Below are positions 43,237-53,210 of a DNA stretch of 64,000 nt, in pieces. This DNA is from Theionarchaea archaeon (lineage in GTDB: Archaea > Methanobacteriota_B > Thermococci > Methanofastidiosales > SZ-28-30). The notes beneath the pieces were generated by a model. That model did no database searches. It was given only the letters and a program-made list of their open reading frames with translations, and was not told the origin of the DNA. The first letter of the stretch is position 1; the number at the start of each line of letters is the position of its first letter. Position numbers and translations under genes: made by a program. The stretch lies in NCBI GenBank assembly GCA_018992685.1, contig JACVGT010000031.1, positions 11,631 to 75,630 of the forward strand, read 5' to 3'.

Positions 43237-43292
43237 TTTTTTCACCTGTCCTCACTGCAAGACAGTGCTTAAGAATGTATCCAGTTGCAGAC

Positions 43293-43895
43293 TCACCTGA
43301 TGAACCGAGCGAAGAGGCTCACCAGGAAAGGAACCAGCAGTGTAATAATAACCCCACTAATGACAGCTAACACACCCACCGTCTTAGAGGTGCACTGAAT
43401 GATGACCGGCAATGTCGTATCCATGGAAGTCGCCCCACCAGATGCCACAGGTGCCAACCGACTGATCCTGGCCAAGCCGGGACTGGTGACAACAGTCAGA
43501 ATCTCCCTGAAGATGTTGGACAGGAACGCAAGTGTCCCCAGAGCAGTGCCCACTGCCTGAGTCAGTATAATACTCGAGAGAGTGTAGTAGCCCATTCCAG
43601 AAGCAACAGCCAGTGACTCATAGATGGACATTCCCAACAGAACACTGAGTACCACCCCCCCCAGTAAACTCCCCGCAGTGATCGCCAGAGGTAATGCAAG
43701 GATTCTAACTCCCATTCTCTTCAGGTCTATCAATACTTCTTTGTTTGCTCCCACATCTATTCCCACCAGAAACAGCAAGGCAATCAACAGTAATTGCGAG
43801 ACAGAGGTCACACCTCCCAGAGCAGTCTCAGGGACGATGTTGAAGAACCCGACAAGAACTCCTATCACCAGGGCACTCACAATCATGGCTATCAT
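43293..43895 (-). CDS. LysO-family exporter, C-terminal half (separate gene)
   Basis: A 200-residue membrane protein with six predicted helices matching the C-terminal part of LysO/YbjE (DUF340), the lysine exporter. Features are LLIALLFLVGIDVGANKEVLIDLKRMGVRILALPLAI and the conserved SGMGYYTLSSIILTQAVG and ASGGATSMDTTLPVI, which line the substrate path. It overlaps the N-terminal-half gene by 4 nt (ATGA). In E. coli both halves are one 299-residue chain; total length here is 289, so the transporter is simply divided in two. Confidence 0.85.
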   Translation of the reverse strand: MIAMIVSALVIGVLVGFFNIVPETALGGVTSVSQLLLIALLFLVGIDVGANKEVLIDLKRMGVRILALPLAITAGSLLGGVVLSVLLGMSIYESLAVASGMGYYTLSSIILTQAVGTALGTLAFLSNIFREILTVVTSPGLARISRLAPVASGGATSMDTTLPVIIQCTSKTVGVLAVISGVIITLLVPFLVSLFARFIR

Positions 43896-44161
43896 GACAT
43901 CACCCGTGCTCTCTCAATGGCCATCACCGCCAGAACACTTCCTGAAATTGTGACTACTGCAAAAAGAGCTGCATGAACGCCAATTGTGGACAGATTCTCA
44001 ATAATTGATTTGTTCATCCCAATTTGCAGTCCCATAAACAGGATCAACAGGAAGATCACTGCGGTATATCCCTTTTGAATGAGAGTCTTGTGGGATTCCT
44101 TGAGAGGGAGGATTCTCCCGATAATGATACCGCAGACTAATGAAAGAATAATGTCTATCAT
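43892..44161 (-). CDS. LysO-family exporter, N-terminal half (separate gene)
   Basis: An 89-residue protein with three hydrophobic helices, starting MIDIILSLVCGIIIGRILP, matching the N-terminal DUF340 unit of LysO. FMGLQIGMNKSIIENL repeats the pattern VGIDVGANKEVLIDL of the partner half, showing the internal symmetry of the transporter. TATA CTTAAAAATA (44185-44194) 26 nt before the ATG suggests a leaderless mRNA for the pair. The cargo may be lysine or a related amino acid (inference from the family). Confidence 0.83.
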   Translation of the reverse strand: MIDIILSLVCGIIIGRILPLKESHKTLIQKGYTAVIFLLILFMGLQIGMNKSIIENLSTIGVHAALFAVVTISGSVLAVMAIERARVMS

Positions 44162-44259
44162 AGTTATTTCTCCCTACCAGTATTTTTAAGGGTTCATATG
44201 ACGTGGTAAGGAGTGAAGCCCCTGCAAAGGTTTATCTTCTCAGTGGAAACAGTGCCCCC

Positions 44260-45461
44260 ATGATAGGTCACTTCAGAAAGACCCATTCCAGATCTGAGAA
44301 ATTCCATCGCAGGGCAGCCAGGGTCATGCCTGGTGGAGATACTAGGTCAGTCACCTACTTCGACCCCTACCCGTGTTTCATGGAGAGTGGCTCCGGATGT
44401 CGAATGTATGATGTGGATGGAAAAGAGTACCTGGATTTTCTCAATAATTATACGTCCCTCATATTGGGTCACGCTCACCCCAGAGTCGTTGCCCGAGTGT
44501 GTCATCAGATCGAGAAAGGGGCCGTCTACCCGGCGCCCACTGAGGCCCAGACGGTGCTGGCAGAGGTCCTCATCAGGAGAATTCCGTCCCTGAAGAAGAT
44601 CAGGTTTTGTAATTCAGGCACTGAAGCCAATATTCAGGCTATCAGAGCTGCAAGAGCATTTACTAAAAGGAAAAGAGTGATAAAGGTGTACCGGGGATAC
44701 CATGGCAGTTTTGACTTTGATAATTCTATTGATATTACTTTTAACGATCTGGAGAAGGCGGAGAACCTCATTAGAGAAAACAGAGATGAAGCTGCCTGCG
44801 TCATCATTGAACCTGTTTTGGGGAAGGGGATGATACCTGCCTCAAAGGATTTTCTTTCGGGGCTGAGAGAGATCACAGCTCGCTATGACATCGTGTTTAT
44901 CTTGGATGAGGTAGTGACTTTCAGACTGGCCCCTGGGGGCGTTCAGAGCCTGTACAAGATTGAACCAGATATCACTGTACTGGGGAAAATAATTGGAGGA
45001 GGGTTTCCGGTTGGAGCCTTTGGAGAAGAGAGGACCTGATGATGCAGTTCTCTCCTCAGATGGAGGCATTCGTCCCCCACTCAGGAACCTTCAATGGAAA
45101 CCCCGTCACCATGGTGGCGGGAATGGAGACAATGAAGATGCTGGATGGCCAGGCAATCAAGAAACTGAACGACATGGGAGATAGCCTGAAACGGGCTCTC
45201 ACTGATCTGCTGGACGGAAAGGCGTGCATATCCGGAATGGGGTCTCTCCTGCACTTCCAGGCTGCTGAGACACCTGCTTCGAATGCAGAGGAATTTGAAA
45301 CCCAGGACAAGGACTTTTTCAGAAGGCTGCACATTCTCATGCTGCTAAATGGGATATACATGGCGCCCAGGGGGTTATTCAACTTGTCGTTGCCCATGGG
45401 AGATGAGGAACTGGATCAATTTGTCAGATGCACCGAAAAAATCATTGATGATACTCTCTGA
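44260..45461 (+). pseudogene. Class III aminotransferase, glutamate-1-semialdehyde aminomutase-like, frameshifted
   Basis: Two overlapping frames together make one PLP enzyme of about 400 residues. The first (from ATG 44260, TTTATC 26 nt upstream) covers SEKFHRRAARVMPGG through NSGTEANIQAIRAAR, ILDEVVTF and the PLP lysine in VLGKIIGGGFPVGAFG, then stops at 45037-45039. The second, starting in the -1-shifted frame near 45025 (REDLMMQFSPQMEAFVPHSGTFNGNPVTM), completes the family to 45461. One base appears to be missing in the purine run GGAGAAGAGAGG (45022-45033). Either a real mutation, making a pseudogene, or a sequencing error. No heme genes are adjacent. Confidence 0.85.
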
Positions 45462-46023
45462 GCGGAATTTAGATCTGGAATGCATATGGCTAGAGAACGA
45501 ATCAGACGTCTCACAGAACATCATGCTGCAAGCAAGAACCATATTTGCTGCGGGAATACTGATGAGATCTGGGATTTTTCTTAAACAATGTCGAAATTCA
45601 ACCTGTTACTGAGATGATTCTTTCTAAATGTGATTAAAAAGGCAGATAGTTATGATTCTGGTATTTTGAAAAAAAATTGACTATTCTTTCTGGCAAATTA
45701 TATAAGTCAAAAGCATCATCAATAATCAGGATACTCGTGATCGCATTTCTAGTCCATGAACACATAGAGGATTGTTGGAGAACTGGGTCCCGTGTGGCAA
45801 ATGAAGGAGCTTTCAACGTGTCTTTCTATAATAAGGAGATGGCTCATGATCTCCTTAACATGGACGAGGTCCTTTCAGCTCATTCCTCTGGACATATTGA
45901 GCATGGTTATGGACTTGAGCTCCCATCTATCATGTGTATTGACTTGAAATGGATGTTCATTCAAGGGAACGAGACGAGTACCATTTTTCCCACGAAAAGG
46001 AGGAATAAAAAGGAGGAATAAAT
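45462..46023. other. Intergenic region upstream of the aldo/keto reductase
   Basis: No supported gene. A TATATAAG element at about 45697-45705 has no start codon at the expected distance. Just before the reductase ATG are two tandem 13-bp copies of a Shine-Dalgarno sequence. Confidence 0.4.
45995..46020 (+). repeat. Tandemly duplicated Shine-Dalgarno unit
   Basis: AAAAGGAGGAATA occurs twice head-to-tail (45995-46007, 46008-46020), ending three bases before ATG 46024. Both copies carry a full GGAGG. Confidence 0.85.
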
Positions 46024-47013
46024 ATGGAGTATTCAATACTTGGAAAAACGGGAATAAGAGTGTCACGGATCTGTTTAGGAGCAATGTCTTTTGGCTGGCT
46101 GCTTACTGAAGAAGAATCCAGACCAATCATTGAAAAGGCACTGGATCTGGGAATAACCTTCTTTGACACGGCCAATGTTTACGGCAGAGGACGATCAGAG
46201 GAGATTCTTGGCTCTGTCCTGAAAGACCATCGAGAGGATGTGATCATTGCCACCAAAGTGTTCTGGTCATTCCGTCAGCCAACGGCTGCTGGACTGTCTC
46301 GACCATTCGTATTCAAGGAAGTAGCAGACTCCCTCCATAGATTACAGACAGACTACATAGATGTGTTATATGCACATAGATTCGATCCGAATACTTCTTG
46401 CGATGATATCCTCAGAACACTGAATATCTTGATAACCAAGGGAATTGTGCAGCACATTGGAGTTTCGACTTTGTTCGCATGGGAACTCGCAAAATCGTTG
46501 TGGAAAGCTGACACATTGGGACTCGAACCCTTCCAGGTGGTTCAGCCCCACTACAACCTTCTGTACCGGGAAGAGGAACGGGAGATACTCCCTCTGTGCA
46601 GAGACCAGAAGATAGCTGTCACAACCTGGGGATCTTTGGCCCGAGGCGTGCTGGCAGGTGGGTATTCACGAGCGGGGAAGCCAGCCACAGTCAGAGCACA
46701 CAAGGATGCTGAATTGATAGACCACTGGTTTACCAGGGACCAGGATTTTCAAATTGTGGATCGAGTCAAGGAATTGGCCAAAGAAAAAGACTGTTCTCCA
46801 GCCCAGATTGCTCTGGCTTGGATTCTTTCTAAACGCGAGATAACTGCCCCCATTGTTGGGATCACCAAGGTAGAGCATCTTGAAGAGGCAGTTTCCTCTC
46901 TAGATATTAGACTGTCACCGGAGAATATGGCGTATCTTGAGGAATTGTACAGGCCGCGAGAATTGACAGGACATTATAGTGGTGCTGCGATGCCCGGAGA
47001 TCCTCGGGAATAG
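46024..47013 (+). CDS. Aldo/keto reductase
   Basis: A 329-residue TIM-barrel NAD(P)H-dependent oxidoreductase. The catalytic tetrad is visible as D in FFDTANVYG (with Tyr in the same motif), K in IATKV and H in LYAHRFD; the C-terminal GITKVEHLEEAVSSLDIRLS binds the cofactor phosphate. It is the general YajO/ion-channel-beta type, with a GHYSGAAMPGDPRE tail. The substrate cannot be told. A duplicated ribosome-binding site suggests strong translation. It stands alone. Confidence 0.92.
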   Translation: MEYSILGKTGIRVSRICLGAMSFGWLLTEEESRPIIEKALDLGITFFDTANVYGRGRSEEILGSVLKDHREDVIIATKVFWSFRQPTAAGLSRPFVFKEVADSLHRLQTDYIDVLYAHRFDPNTSCDDILRTLNILITKGIVQHIGVSTLFAWELAKSLWKADTLGLEPFQVVQPHYNLLYREEEREILPLCRDQKIAVTTWGSLARGVLAGGYSRAGKPATVRAHKDAELIDHWFTRDQDFQIVDRVKELAKEKDCSPAQIALAWILSKREITAPIVGITKVEHLEEAVSSLDIRLSPENMAYLEELYRPRELTGHYSGAAMPGDPRE

Positions 47014-48018
47014 GGAATTGGTCTTGGGAATGTTGTGAGGCAGGCGATCGATGTAGACCCACGACTCTCAAAAAGGAAGCAAAGACGAGTATTCCTGCGC
47101 TCGCTTAAGAAACCCTAATGATGCAGCGGAGACGAGAGTCTTTGGTCTGGCAGACCACATTTCTCCTGGAGGTGTCACGAAATCGAATCTTAAAAAAAAG
47201 TGCTCTCTTTATCTGAGAAACACATATGAACACTTGCAACTAATATCAAAGGAGACTTTGACCCTCTTTTGAGGAGTCGGAAACCTGTCTGCATCTTGAG
47301 ATGAACAATCCTCTCCCACATTTCGACTCCTCACTCGTTTTTTGGCCCTGCTCGAAGGGCGAATCAGGTTTGCAACATAGAGTGAGAAATAGGCATTCTA
47401 TGGGCCACAGAGAGAATTTTTCGAAAAAAAGAAAAAGGATGGATCCCCTGGTTCTCTTACTCTGACAGCCGTCGTGTGGACACTGGAGTCCTTCGAGCTG
47501 AGGCTGTCTGAAGACTTCCCTGCTGTCCATTGTTTTTGGCTGGAGAGGAGAGTGCGGTTAATGCCCGTGAAGATTCGCCACCAAAGGTACCAGTGACGAC
47601 AACGCCTCATTTGCCACCAGTTAAGGTCTCCTTTTCCTCCAGGGCCTGTGAGTTCTTACCATTTGAAGACGATTTCCTGATCCTACTCCAGACTCAGCCA
47701 GTTGTCTCTTTGGATCCAAGAAAGAAACAACTATCTTCAGGCGGCCCCGAGTATTCTTAAGACTTTCTGATCTTCAGCTTGTAGATTTTTTTAAGTTTTA
47801 TAATTAATAGCAGAGAAAGGGTTTCCCAAGATATTATGGCTCAAAATTTTACATTCATTCAGGATTTTCCTCTCTTAGGGGGATTGCGGGCCGATATATC
47901 TTTGCCCTAAAGTCAGTGTAGTCTCATCCGAAAGATTTATAAGGAGTTGATAAGAATATTACTAATATGTGAGAATGATCTCACAAAATGGAACAATATG
48001 AAAAGGGAGTGAGTATTG
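47014..48018. other. Long intergenic region, about 1 kb
   Basis: No reading frame here has a ribosome-binding site, TATA spacing or recognisable family. The only clear signal is the TATA box TTTATAAGG (47936-47944) before the next regulator gene. It may hold decayed sequence. Confidence 0.4.
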
Positions 48019-48984
48019 ATGTCCATAACTGAGAGAGACAGGAGGAGACATTACCGCGCGATCTACGAGCTTTTCTGGTCAGAGAATTCTCGAATCCACT
48101 TGAAAGACATTGCAACAAGGATCAGAGTCAATCCCCGCACTGCGCGTCGAAGAATGGAGGAGGCTCTTGGCCAAGGATATGTTGCAAGGCCCCAGCTTAG
48201 AAAGCGTTCATACAAGAATATGAAAGAATATGTTTGCTTCTTCAATTGTGAAAATCCCACAGAGGCATTCCTGGATCTTGATCAAGACGGAGCTATTATT
48301 TACCGTGCACGAATGGCAGGATTTGCAAGTTTGTGGATCAATTCAACACGGAGTATTACTGTTGATGGCACTCCTGTGATTAAGGGGTTCCGTTCGGATT
48401 ATCACGTATCATATGCACCAAACAGATCTTGGGAGAAGGCAGTAGAAATCATCCGGAAAAAGATTGAGTCTTTTCAGCCAGAACTTTACGAACCTGCCTC
48501 GTACATTAGTACCCGCTGGGACAGGGCTATCCGGTGGGACAAGGAAGATGAGCAGCTATTCAGGTATTTCGAGAATGACCTGAGGAAAATCTTTCTGCCT
48601 GTCATGAAGAAACACCTAATCAGTACAGGGAAAATATATCAATTCCTGGGGAGACTTCCTCAAAGCTGCACTGTGGTGAACAGTTACTTTCCAGAGGGAA
48701 TCTCAGCATACGATCCCTACCTTTTCGTTTTTGGGACTGAATACGAAGATTTCGTTGTTGACCTGTTTTCTCAGCTCCCTACCTCAGTCTTCTTTTTCAA
48801 GGTCTCAGATATGCTGTTTTTCCTTGCACGCGTACGAAAGAATATGATGAGAGGCGAAGACCTTGGTACTTCCAGCACGCGTCAGTTGCCCATCCCGAGA
48901 TTGATCAGTGAACTTCTCAGGAAGGGGATTATCGAAAGTGAGGAACATGCTGTGGTTGAGTATCACTGGACAAAGGATCTATAG
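48019..48984 (+). CDS. Helix-turn-helix transcriptional regulator with unknown C-terminal domain
   Basis: A 321-residue protein. The N-terminal unit RAIYELFWSENSRIHLKDIATRIRVNPRTARRRMEEALGQGYV (about 13-57) is a winged helix-turn-helix. The remaining 250 residues are not a family I can name; they contain FFNCENPTEAFLDLDQDGAIIYRARMAGFASLWI and recall the repeated strand-helix layout of Lrp-like effector domains. ATG 48019 has GGGAGTGAG upstream; the TTG just before it is in frame but unneeded. A leader of about 54 nt follows the TATA box. It is probably an archaeal regulator responding to a small molecule. Confidence 0.7.
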   Translation: MSITERDRRRHYRAIYELFWSENSRIHLKDIATRIRVNPRTARRRMEEALGQGYVARPQLRKRSYKNMKEYVCFFNCENPTEAFLDLDQDGAIIYRARMAGFASLWINSTRSITVDGTPVIKGFRSDYHVSYAPNRSWEKAVEIIRKKIESFQPELYEPASYISTRWDRAIRWDKEDEQLFRYFENDLRKIFLPVMKKHLISTGKIYQFLGRLPQSCTVVNSYFPEGISAYDPYLFVFGTEYEDFVVDLFSQLPTSVFFFKVSDMLFFLARVRKNMMRGEDLGTSSTRQLPIPRLISELLRKGIIESEEHAVVEYHWTKDL

Positions 48985-49140
48985 AGGTCGGAATTCACTA
49001 GTCGTCGTGGCACGTGTACTACAGACTAGTTCAGGCACATGGATGTGGGCTGCAGCTGAACAGGGGATAGCATCATTATGTGAATATTTATAAATATCAC
49101 TCATGAAATGCTGAAAACCGCAGGATTGGTGGAAAAACCC

Positions 49141-49740
49141 ATGACAGAACAGACGATAGTAAGAGTTCTAGAGGATCCGAGGCAAATAGAACTGTTTGAC
49201 GATCCTCCCTATGCCCGTATTCTGGTCATCTTACGGAATGGAGAACTCAATATAAAGGAGATACACAGACGCTTCAACAGGAATTATGAGGACAAGAAGG
49301 CCCTCTCTTCTATCTATAGATATATCGAAAAGCTGACTGAACTAGACCTGGTCTATGTGAGCAAAGAGGTGAGAAAAAGGAGACATCTCACCGAGAGTTA
49401 CTACTCGAGAACTGGAAAATTCTTCGTCTTTAGCGACAAGGATATTCTCAAGGCAACGGCTGGTCTGTTCTCACAGGTGTATGATCTGGACGAAGAGAAG
49501 GAGCAGGAGCTTGAAAAACTCCTTCTTGAATATGACAAGAAGAGGTTACGGCTTGATGGGGACTTTTACAGGGACTATTCGCAGATGTTGCTTGAGACGG
49601 AGAAGGAATATGGATTCAAAATACTTGCAGAGGCAATCTGTATCATGCGTCAGATCCTCTATCCCAGAAAATATCCCGAATTAGGAAAGAATATATTTGA
49701 ATTCCTTGAGAATGCAAAGGGTCCCTCAGTGGTGAAGTAG
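49141..49740 (+). CDS. Winged-helix regulator
   Basis: A 199-residue protein. A winged helix-turn-helix spans about residues 20-85 (YARILVILRNGELNIKEIHRRFN...SSIYRYIEKLTELDLVYVSKEVRKRR..ESYYSRTGKFF), similar to PadR/ArsR-type domains. The C-terminal half is helical, acidic and probably dimerising. ATG 49141 follows GGTGG and would give a leader of 25 nt from the TATA box (ATTTATAAAT, 49086-49095); ATG 49108 is an alternative, adding 11 residues. It may act with the upstream regulator, being the next gene on the same strand, but has its own promoter. Confidence 0.72.
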   Translation: MTEQTIVRVLEDPRQIELFDDPPYARILVILRNGELNIKEIHRRFNRNYEDKKALSSIYRYIEKLTELDLVYVSKEVRKRRHLTESYYSRTGKFFVFSDKDILKATAGLFSQVYDLDEEKEQELEKLLLEYDKKRLRLDGDFYRDYSQMLLETEKEYGFKILAEAICIMRQILYPRKYPELGKNIFEFLENAKGPSVVK

Positions 49741-49990
49741 TCTCATCTCTGAGTGGTAGTCCGGATTGCTCGTGTGGCTCAGGTTTGTGAGGGCTGCTAG
49801 CCCCCTCAGTCAAAGGCTTTCATTCTCTTCTCTAATCGAATTCACAGTGGGACTCTTATGCACTCTACCTTCGTCAGTTCAGAGGAATTCGAGCTGTACA
49901 CCAAGGACTATACTGGAATTGCGTCCATCAGATGACACAGTCTGATATCCTGGTTTTAGTATTTTGAAACCAAGGAATTGCCGCTGAAAT

Positions 49991-50869
49991 TCACGAAATC
50001 CAGCTCATGATCTCGCCCTGAATTGACCACTCACCGTCTTTCTTGACCAGGAGAACATAGAACCCTGCACCGAATAACCAATCACATTGGCCCCCCAAGT
50101 ACACGAGAGCTTTGCTCATATCTGCATTGAACCCAACACGAGATAAGGTGAGAATGCCCTGCGCATCAGGATATCGTGAATAGAACTCACTCCAGCCACT
50201 GGAGTCCTTGAAAATCTCTCTGGATTCGTCTGGTTCTAGGAGGAGAACCTTCTTGCGGATATCGAAGCTATCTTCAAGGGGGTAAGATTTCCCATTCTTG
50301 TCAATGAAGTCATCGATCATTTCCTGTGTCACAGAAGGCATTTCGTCTCTCACCCATTCGAGAGCCTCTGACAAGTCACCGTAACCGAACACGCCTGTGG
50401 AGGTGTACTTTTCGATGACGATCACTTCTATTTGGTCATAGTCCCGGAAACAGGAGACAATCAGATCGAATCCTTTCTCGATCAGTGCACTGTTTACTCT
50501 GTACTCTTCAGCCAATACTTTGTCAGAGGGAGGAGGCGTAGAGGAAGGAGGAGGGCTATACCCACACGATTCAGAATTCTCCTCAATGAGATGATCAGAT
50601 ACACACTCCCCATTGAGGCAGGTCATTTTCCACAGTTCAGTTGAAATGCACGCATTGTCACATACTACGTCCCGACAGGGGTCATATCCACACATGGGTG
50701 AATTCTCTTCTACAACCCGGGCGTCAACACACTCTCCATTGATGCAAGTCTGTTTCCAAAGCGCTTCTCCCCTGCACACGTTACCGCAGGTGACATCCTC
50801 ACAGGGATTCTGCCCAATGCATGAGAGCATCAACACGATCGAGATGATGAGCCCATAGACGATTCTCAT
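49991..50869 (-). CDS. Lipoprotein with two tandem Cys-rich repeats
   Basis: A 292-residue exported protein. The hydrophobic signal ends in a lipobox-like LMLSC (Cys at about residue 18), indicating lipid anchoring. Two about 45-residue repeats follow (CEDVTCGNVCRGEALWKQTC and CRDVVCDNACISTELWKMTC), each with NGECV and EENS..CGY, probably disulfide-bonded. A Pro/Ser linker leads to an unrecognised C-terminal domain of about 190 residues ending in YVLLVKKDGEWSIQGEIMSWIS, which resembles small alpha+beta (NTF2-like or DUF4878-like) domains. ATG 50869 is 26 nt after TTATATGA. Function unknown. Confidence 0.72.
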   Translation of the reverse strand: MRIVYGLIISIVLMLSCIGQNPCEDVTCGNVCRGEALWKQTCINGECVDARVVEENSPMCGYDPCRDVVCDNACISTELWKMTCLNGECVSDHLIEENSESCGYSPPPSSTPPPSDKVLAEEYRVNSALIEKGFDLIVSCFRDYDQIEVIVIEKYTSTGVFGYGDLSEALEWVRDEMPSVTQEMIDDFIDKNGKSYPLEDSFDIRKKVLLLEPDESREIFKDSSGWSEFYSRYPDAQGILTLSRVGFNADMSKALVYLGGQCDWLFGAGFYVLLVKKDGEWSIQGEIMSWIS

Positions 50870-50923
50870 GGTAACAATTTGACTCGAAATCATATAAGAG
50901 TTATGGCAAAGAGAGAAGGAAGT

Positions 50924-51676
50924 TTATCTTGCTCCCCAGACACAGTATACGCTGCTGTATTCAGATTTACCATACAGTCTTGCGTCTTTTTCCAGCTGCA
51001 ATATCTTTTTCTTGAAAGCATTTCTCAATCCATCATCTTTGATGTTGGAAATGTACATCAACATGTTTTCGATGTACTCTCCAAAGGATTCTGACAATTT
51101 CCTCTCAGAGATTTTCTCATGGGATATATCCTTAAATCCAATGTCGTGCAATGTCTCACAGATCCATTCTGGAGGCAGCTCTTCATGATGATGATCTCCA
51201 ACCAGTTCAGCCACCGCTTTGTAGACCCTCCAGGCATCCTGGGCAATTTCATCAGCTTTATTCTTCACAGCAGCTGATTCCAGAGGGTAGTAATCAATGA
51301 TCAGAAGAATGCCATCTGGTTTTAGAACTCTGAAAAACTCCTTGAAAACCTGCAGTACTTTGAATGGAGTCTCTGCGGGTATGGAGCTCACGGTAGAGTG
51401 GGAGACAATAGCATCTATTGAGGCGTCCTGCAGGAAATCCATCCTGGCAAGGTTCCCTTTAACAAACTCCACCTTTGACGACAGGTTGGCATCTTCAATT
51501 CTCTCAACTGCACTGTCAGCTGTATCCATGTCAACACTGATGACCTTCCCCTTGATTCGCTGTGCAAGTTCCAGAGTAGTATTCCCTGCGCCCGTTGCAG
51601 CATCAAGGATGTTCAAATCCTCGTTTTCAAGTTTTTGAAAGAGCTGCTCCAGCACACTGACTACTTTTTCTTTCAT
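50924..51676 (-). CDS. Class I SAM-dependent methyltransferase
   Basis: A 250-residue methyltransferase. Motif I is ILDAATGAGNTTLELAQ (about 23-39), with acidic motif II VISVDMD, motif III GNLARMDFLQDASIDAIVSH and post-motif FRVLKPDGILLIIDYYP. The C-terminal 100 residues are helical and may confer substrate specificity. GGTGAG-N3 precedes the ATG. The methyl acceptor cannot be told. It lies 111 nt downstream of the CoxG-like gene on the same strand. Confidence 0.85.
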   Translation of the reverse strand: MKEKVVSVLEQLFQKLENEDLNILDAATGAGNTTLELAQRIKGKVISVDMDTADSAVERIEDANLSSKVEFVKGNLARMDFLQDASIDAIVSHSTVSSIPAETPFKVLQVFKEFFRVLKPDGILLIIDYYPLESAAVKNKADEIAQDAWRVYKAVAELVGDHHHEELPPEWICETLHDIGFKDISHEKISERKLSESFGEYIENMLMYISNIKDDGLRNAFKKKILQLEKDARLYGKSEYSSVYCVWGAR

Positions 51677-51787
51677 CTTCTCACCACCTGTATTCCGGTT
51701 TCACATGAGGAGTGTTTCCTTGTGAGAACGCTCCACAGACTCCACTGGAACAGTTCTGGATTCACTTCTATACGGCTACATTCATGT

Positions 51788-52204
51788 TCATTCAAGTAAC
51801 TCTTTCATTCTTTTGAGACTGGTTTCCATATTCTTTTCCATTTCCTTGGAGATTTTGATCTTGTCGAAAATCTTTCCCAGGACACCAGGGATGTCGTAGT
51901 CCATTACCATCTCAACTTCGGTTCCCTGGACAGAAGGGACGAGGTTCCAGGAGCCTGAAGCAACGAAGTCTCCCATTGATTTCCATACGATTTTCTCGTT
52001 TTCGATGTTTTCAACCATTTCTGTGTCAAACTCCATGGCTCTCCCTGCCATTTCCAATGTCCAATGAGCTGTTGTGTCCCCCGTCATCTTGATGTTTTTG
52101 GCACCTTCCATGAACTTCGTGTAGCCTTCAATGTCAGAGCAAAGAGCATAGACTTTCTCAATTGACGCCCTGATTTCTGATTTTTTCTCAATTCTGGCCA
52201 ACAT
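51788..52204 (-). CDS. SRPBCC-fold CoxG-like protein
   Basis: A 138-residue START/Bet v1-like protein, close to CoxG (COG3427) or polyketide cyclase/aromatase-like members. The N-terminal IRASIEKVYALCSDIEGYTKFMEGAKNI is the family opening helix and TEVEMVMDYDIPGVLGKIFDKI the C-terminal helix-lining cavity. Such folds bind hydrophobic ligands or recruit proteins to the membrane. ATG 52204 is preceded by GGAGGTGGT; only two spare bases separate it, but the longer upstream frame is not family-like. Likely co-transcribed with the methyltransferase. Confidence 0.78.
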   Translation of the reverse strand: MLARIEKKSEIRASIEKVYALCSDIEGYTKFMEGAKNIKMTGDTTAHWTLEMAGRAMEFDTEMVENIENEKIVWKSMGDFVASGSWNLVPSVQGTEVEMVMDYDIPGVLGKIFDKIKISKEMEKNMETSLKRMKELLE

Positions 52205-52457
52205 ACCACCTCCTCTTCTGTAGATTCTCACCTTCTGTTAAAAAAAGGTTACTGCGAGCTTCTCCATCTGTCTCGCAGGGACACGGGATTCAACAGAATG
52301 TCACTTTTCAATTGACTAGAGATGTCACAATCATGCCACATAATAACATACTCATGAGATTGTAGCAGGGTATTACAACGATTGGACGGCTGCGGCCTCC
52401 GAACTACTCTGCATTCACTGTATGAAAGGCAGACAGAGATCTCTTTCTTCTGCATAA

Positions 52458-53210
52458 GTGGCAGTTACTTATAAGTTTTTGGTTTTTCTTTTAGAAGTTC
52501 TCAGCTTGCTGAATGAGAACCTTTCTACGCTAAATCATCAGATTGGATCGATCACGTCGTTCTTGACATTGATCCTGGCATTGATGAGAGAGATCAGCCA
52601 TATTTCTAGAGATATCAATCCCAAATCGGCATTCTCAACAGGTTTCAGTTCCTACACTTCGAGTTTTCTAATGCATATTTCACCGCCACAGACTTCTCCA
52701 ACTGTTTATTCAACACCTGAAGGTGAATATGACTATGTGGCGTCTTCACCTTATTATAGAGCTTCTTTCAAGGGGGCCCAGGTCAGGATCAGTGTTTCTG
52801 GAGGGTGGGTTGAATTCAATCTCAGAGAGAAAAGGTTGAAAGTTGGAGAAGAGGCAAATTCTGACATTTCGATGAGCAACAAGGAAAGAACGTCTTTTGG
52901 CAAGAACCTCATATCCGTGAGCAAAAACAAGTTGTTTGTTTCAAATATATTCGAGGGTAACGATTTGTCCTACATTGCAGAAACTTCCATACTTCAAGAG
53001 ACTCTGGTCCTCAGTCAATACGAACCCTTGGAACGGATAGTTTCAGAGATTTCGTGGGACGGATTGACACCTGAATTCCAGGAGGATGGATCAATACTCT
53101 TTTCAGGGGGAAAACCAGTCCTCAGAATCTTTCCACCCACGATGACTGATGCTCTTGGGAATATCTGTAATAGTCTTCACTACGAACAGGATACGAATTG
53201 CACAAGGTGA
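52458..53210 (+). pseudogene. Decayed RHS leader module (paralogue of 57433-58167)
   Basis: A 250-codon frame similar along its length (YDYVASSPYYRASFKGAQVRI, EFNLREKRLK, SEISWDGLTPEFQEDGSILFSGG) to the RHS leader protein at 57433-58167. It lacks a proper signal peptide: the N-terminus is irregular, the TATA box (ACTTATAAG, 52465-52473) falls inside the frame, and no good start codon follows it. Its end carries a 144-bp stretch identical to the other copy, then a 18-nt in-frame insertion, then AGG-TGA overlapped by GTGATA exactly as in the intact copy, after which the RHS body is missing. It looks like the remnant of a second RHS locus. Confidence 0.7.
53041..53184 (+). repeat. 144-bp perfect repeat, copy 1
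   Basis: Identical to 58016-58159, 5 kb away and in the same frame of the paralogous leader gene, while flanking coding sequence has diverged. Confidence 0.95.

Noticed and set aside
45677-46021. 114-codon frame before the aldo/keto reductase
   Set aside because: No ribosome-binding site and odd composition; its end is only the duplicated Shine-Dalgarno region translated.
47246-47760. Two frames in the 1-kb gap before the regulator
   Set aside because: Low-complexity, no start signals, no family likeness.
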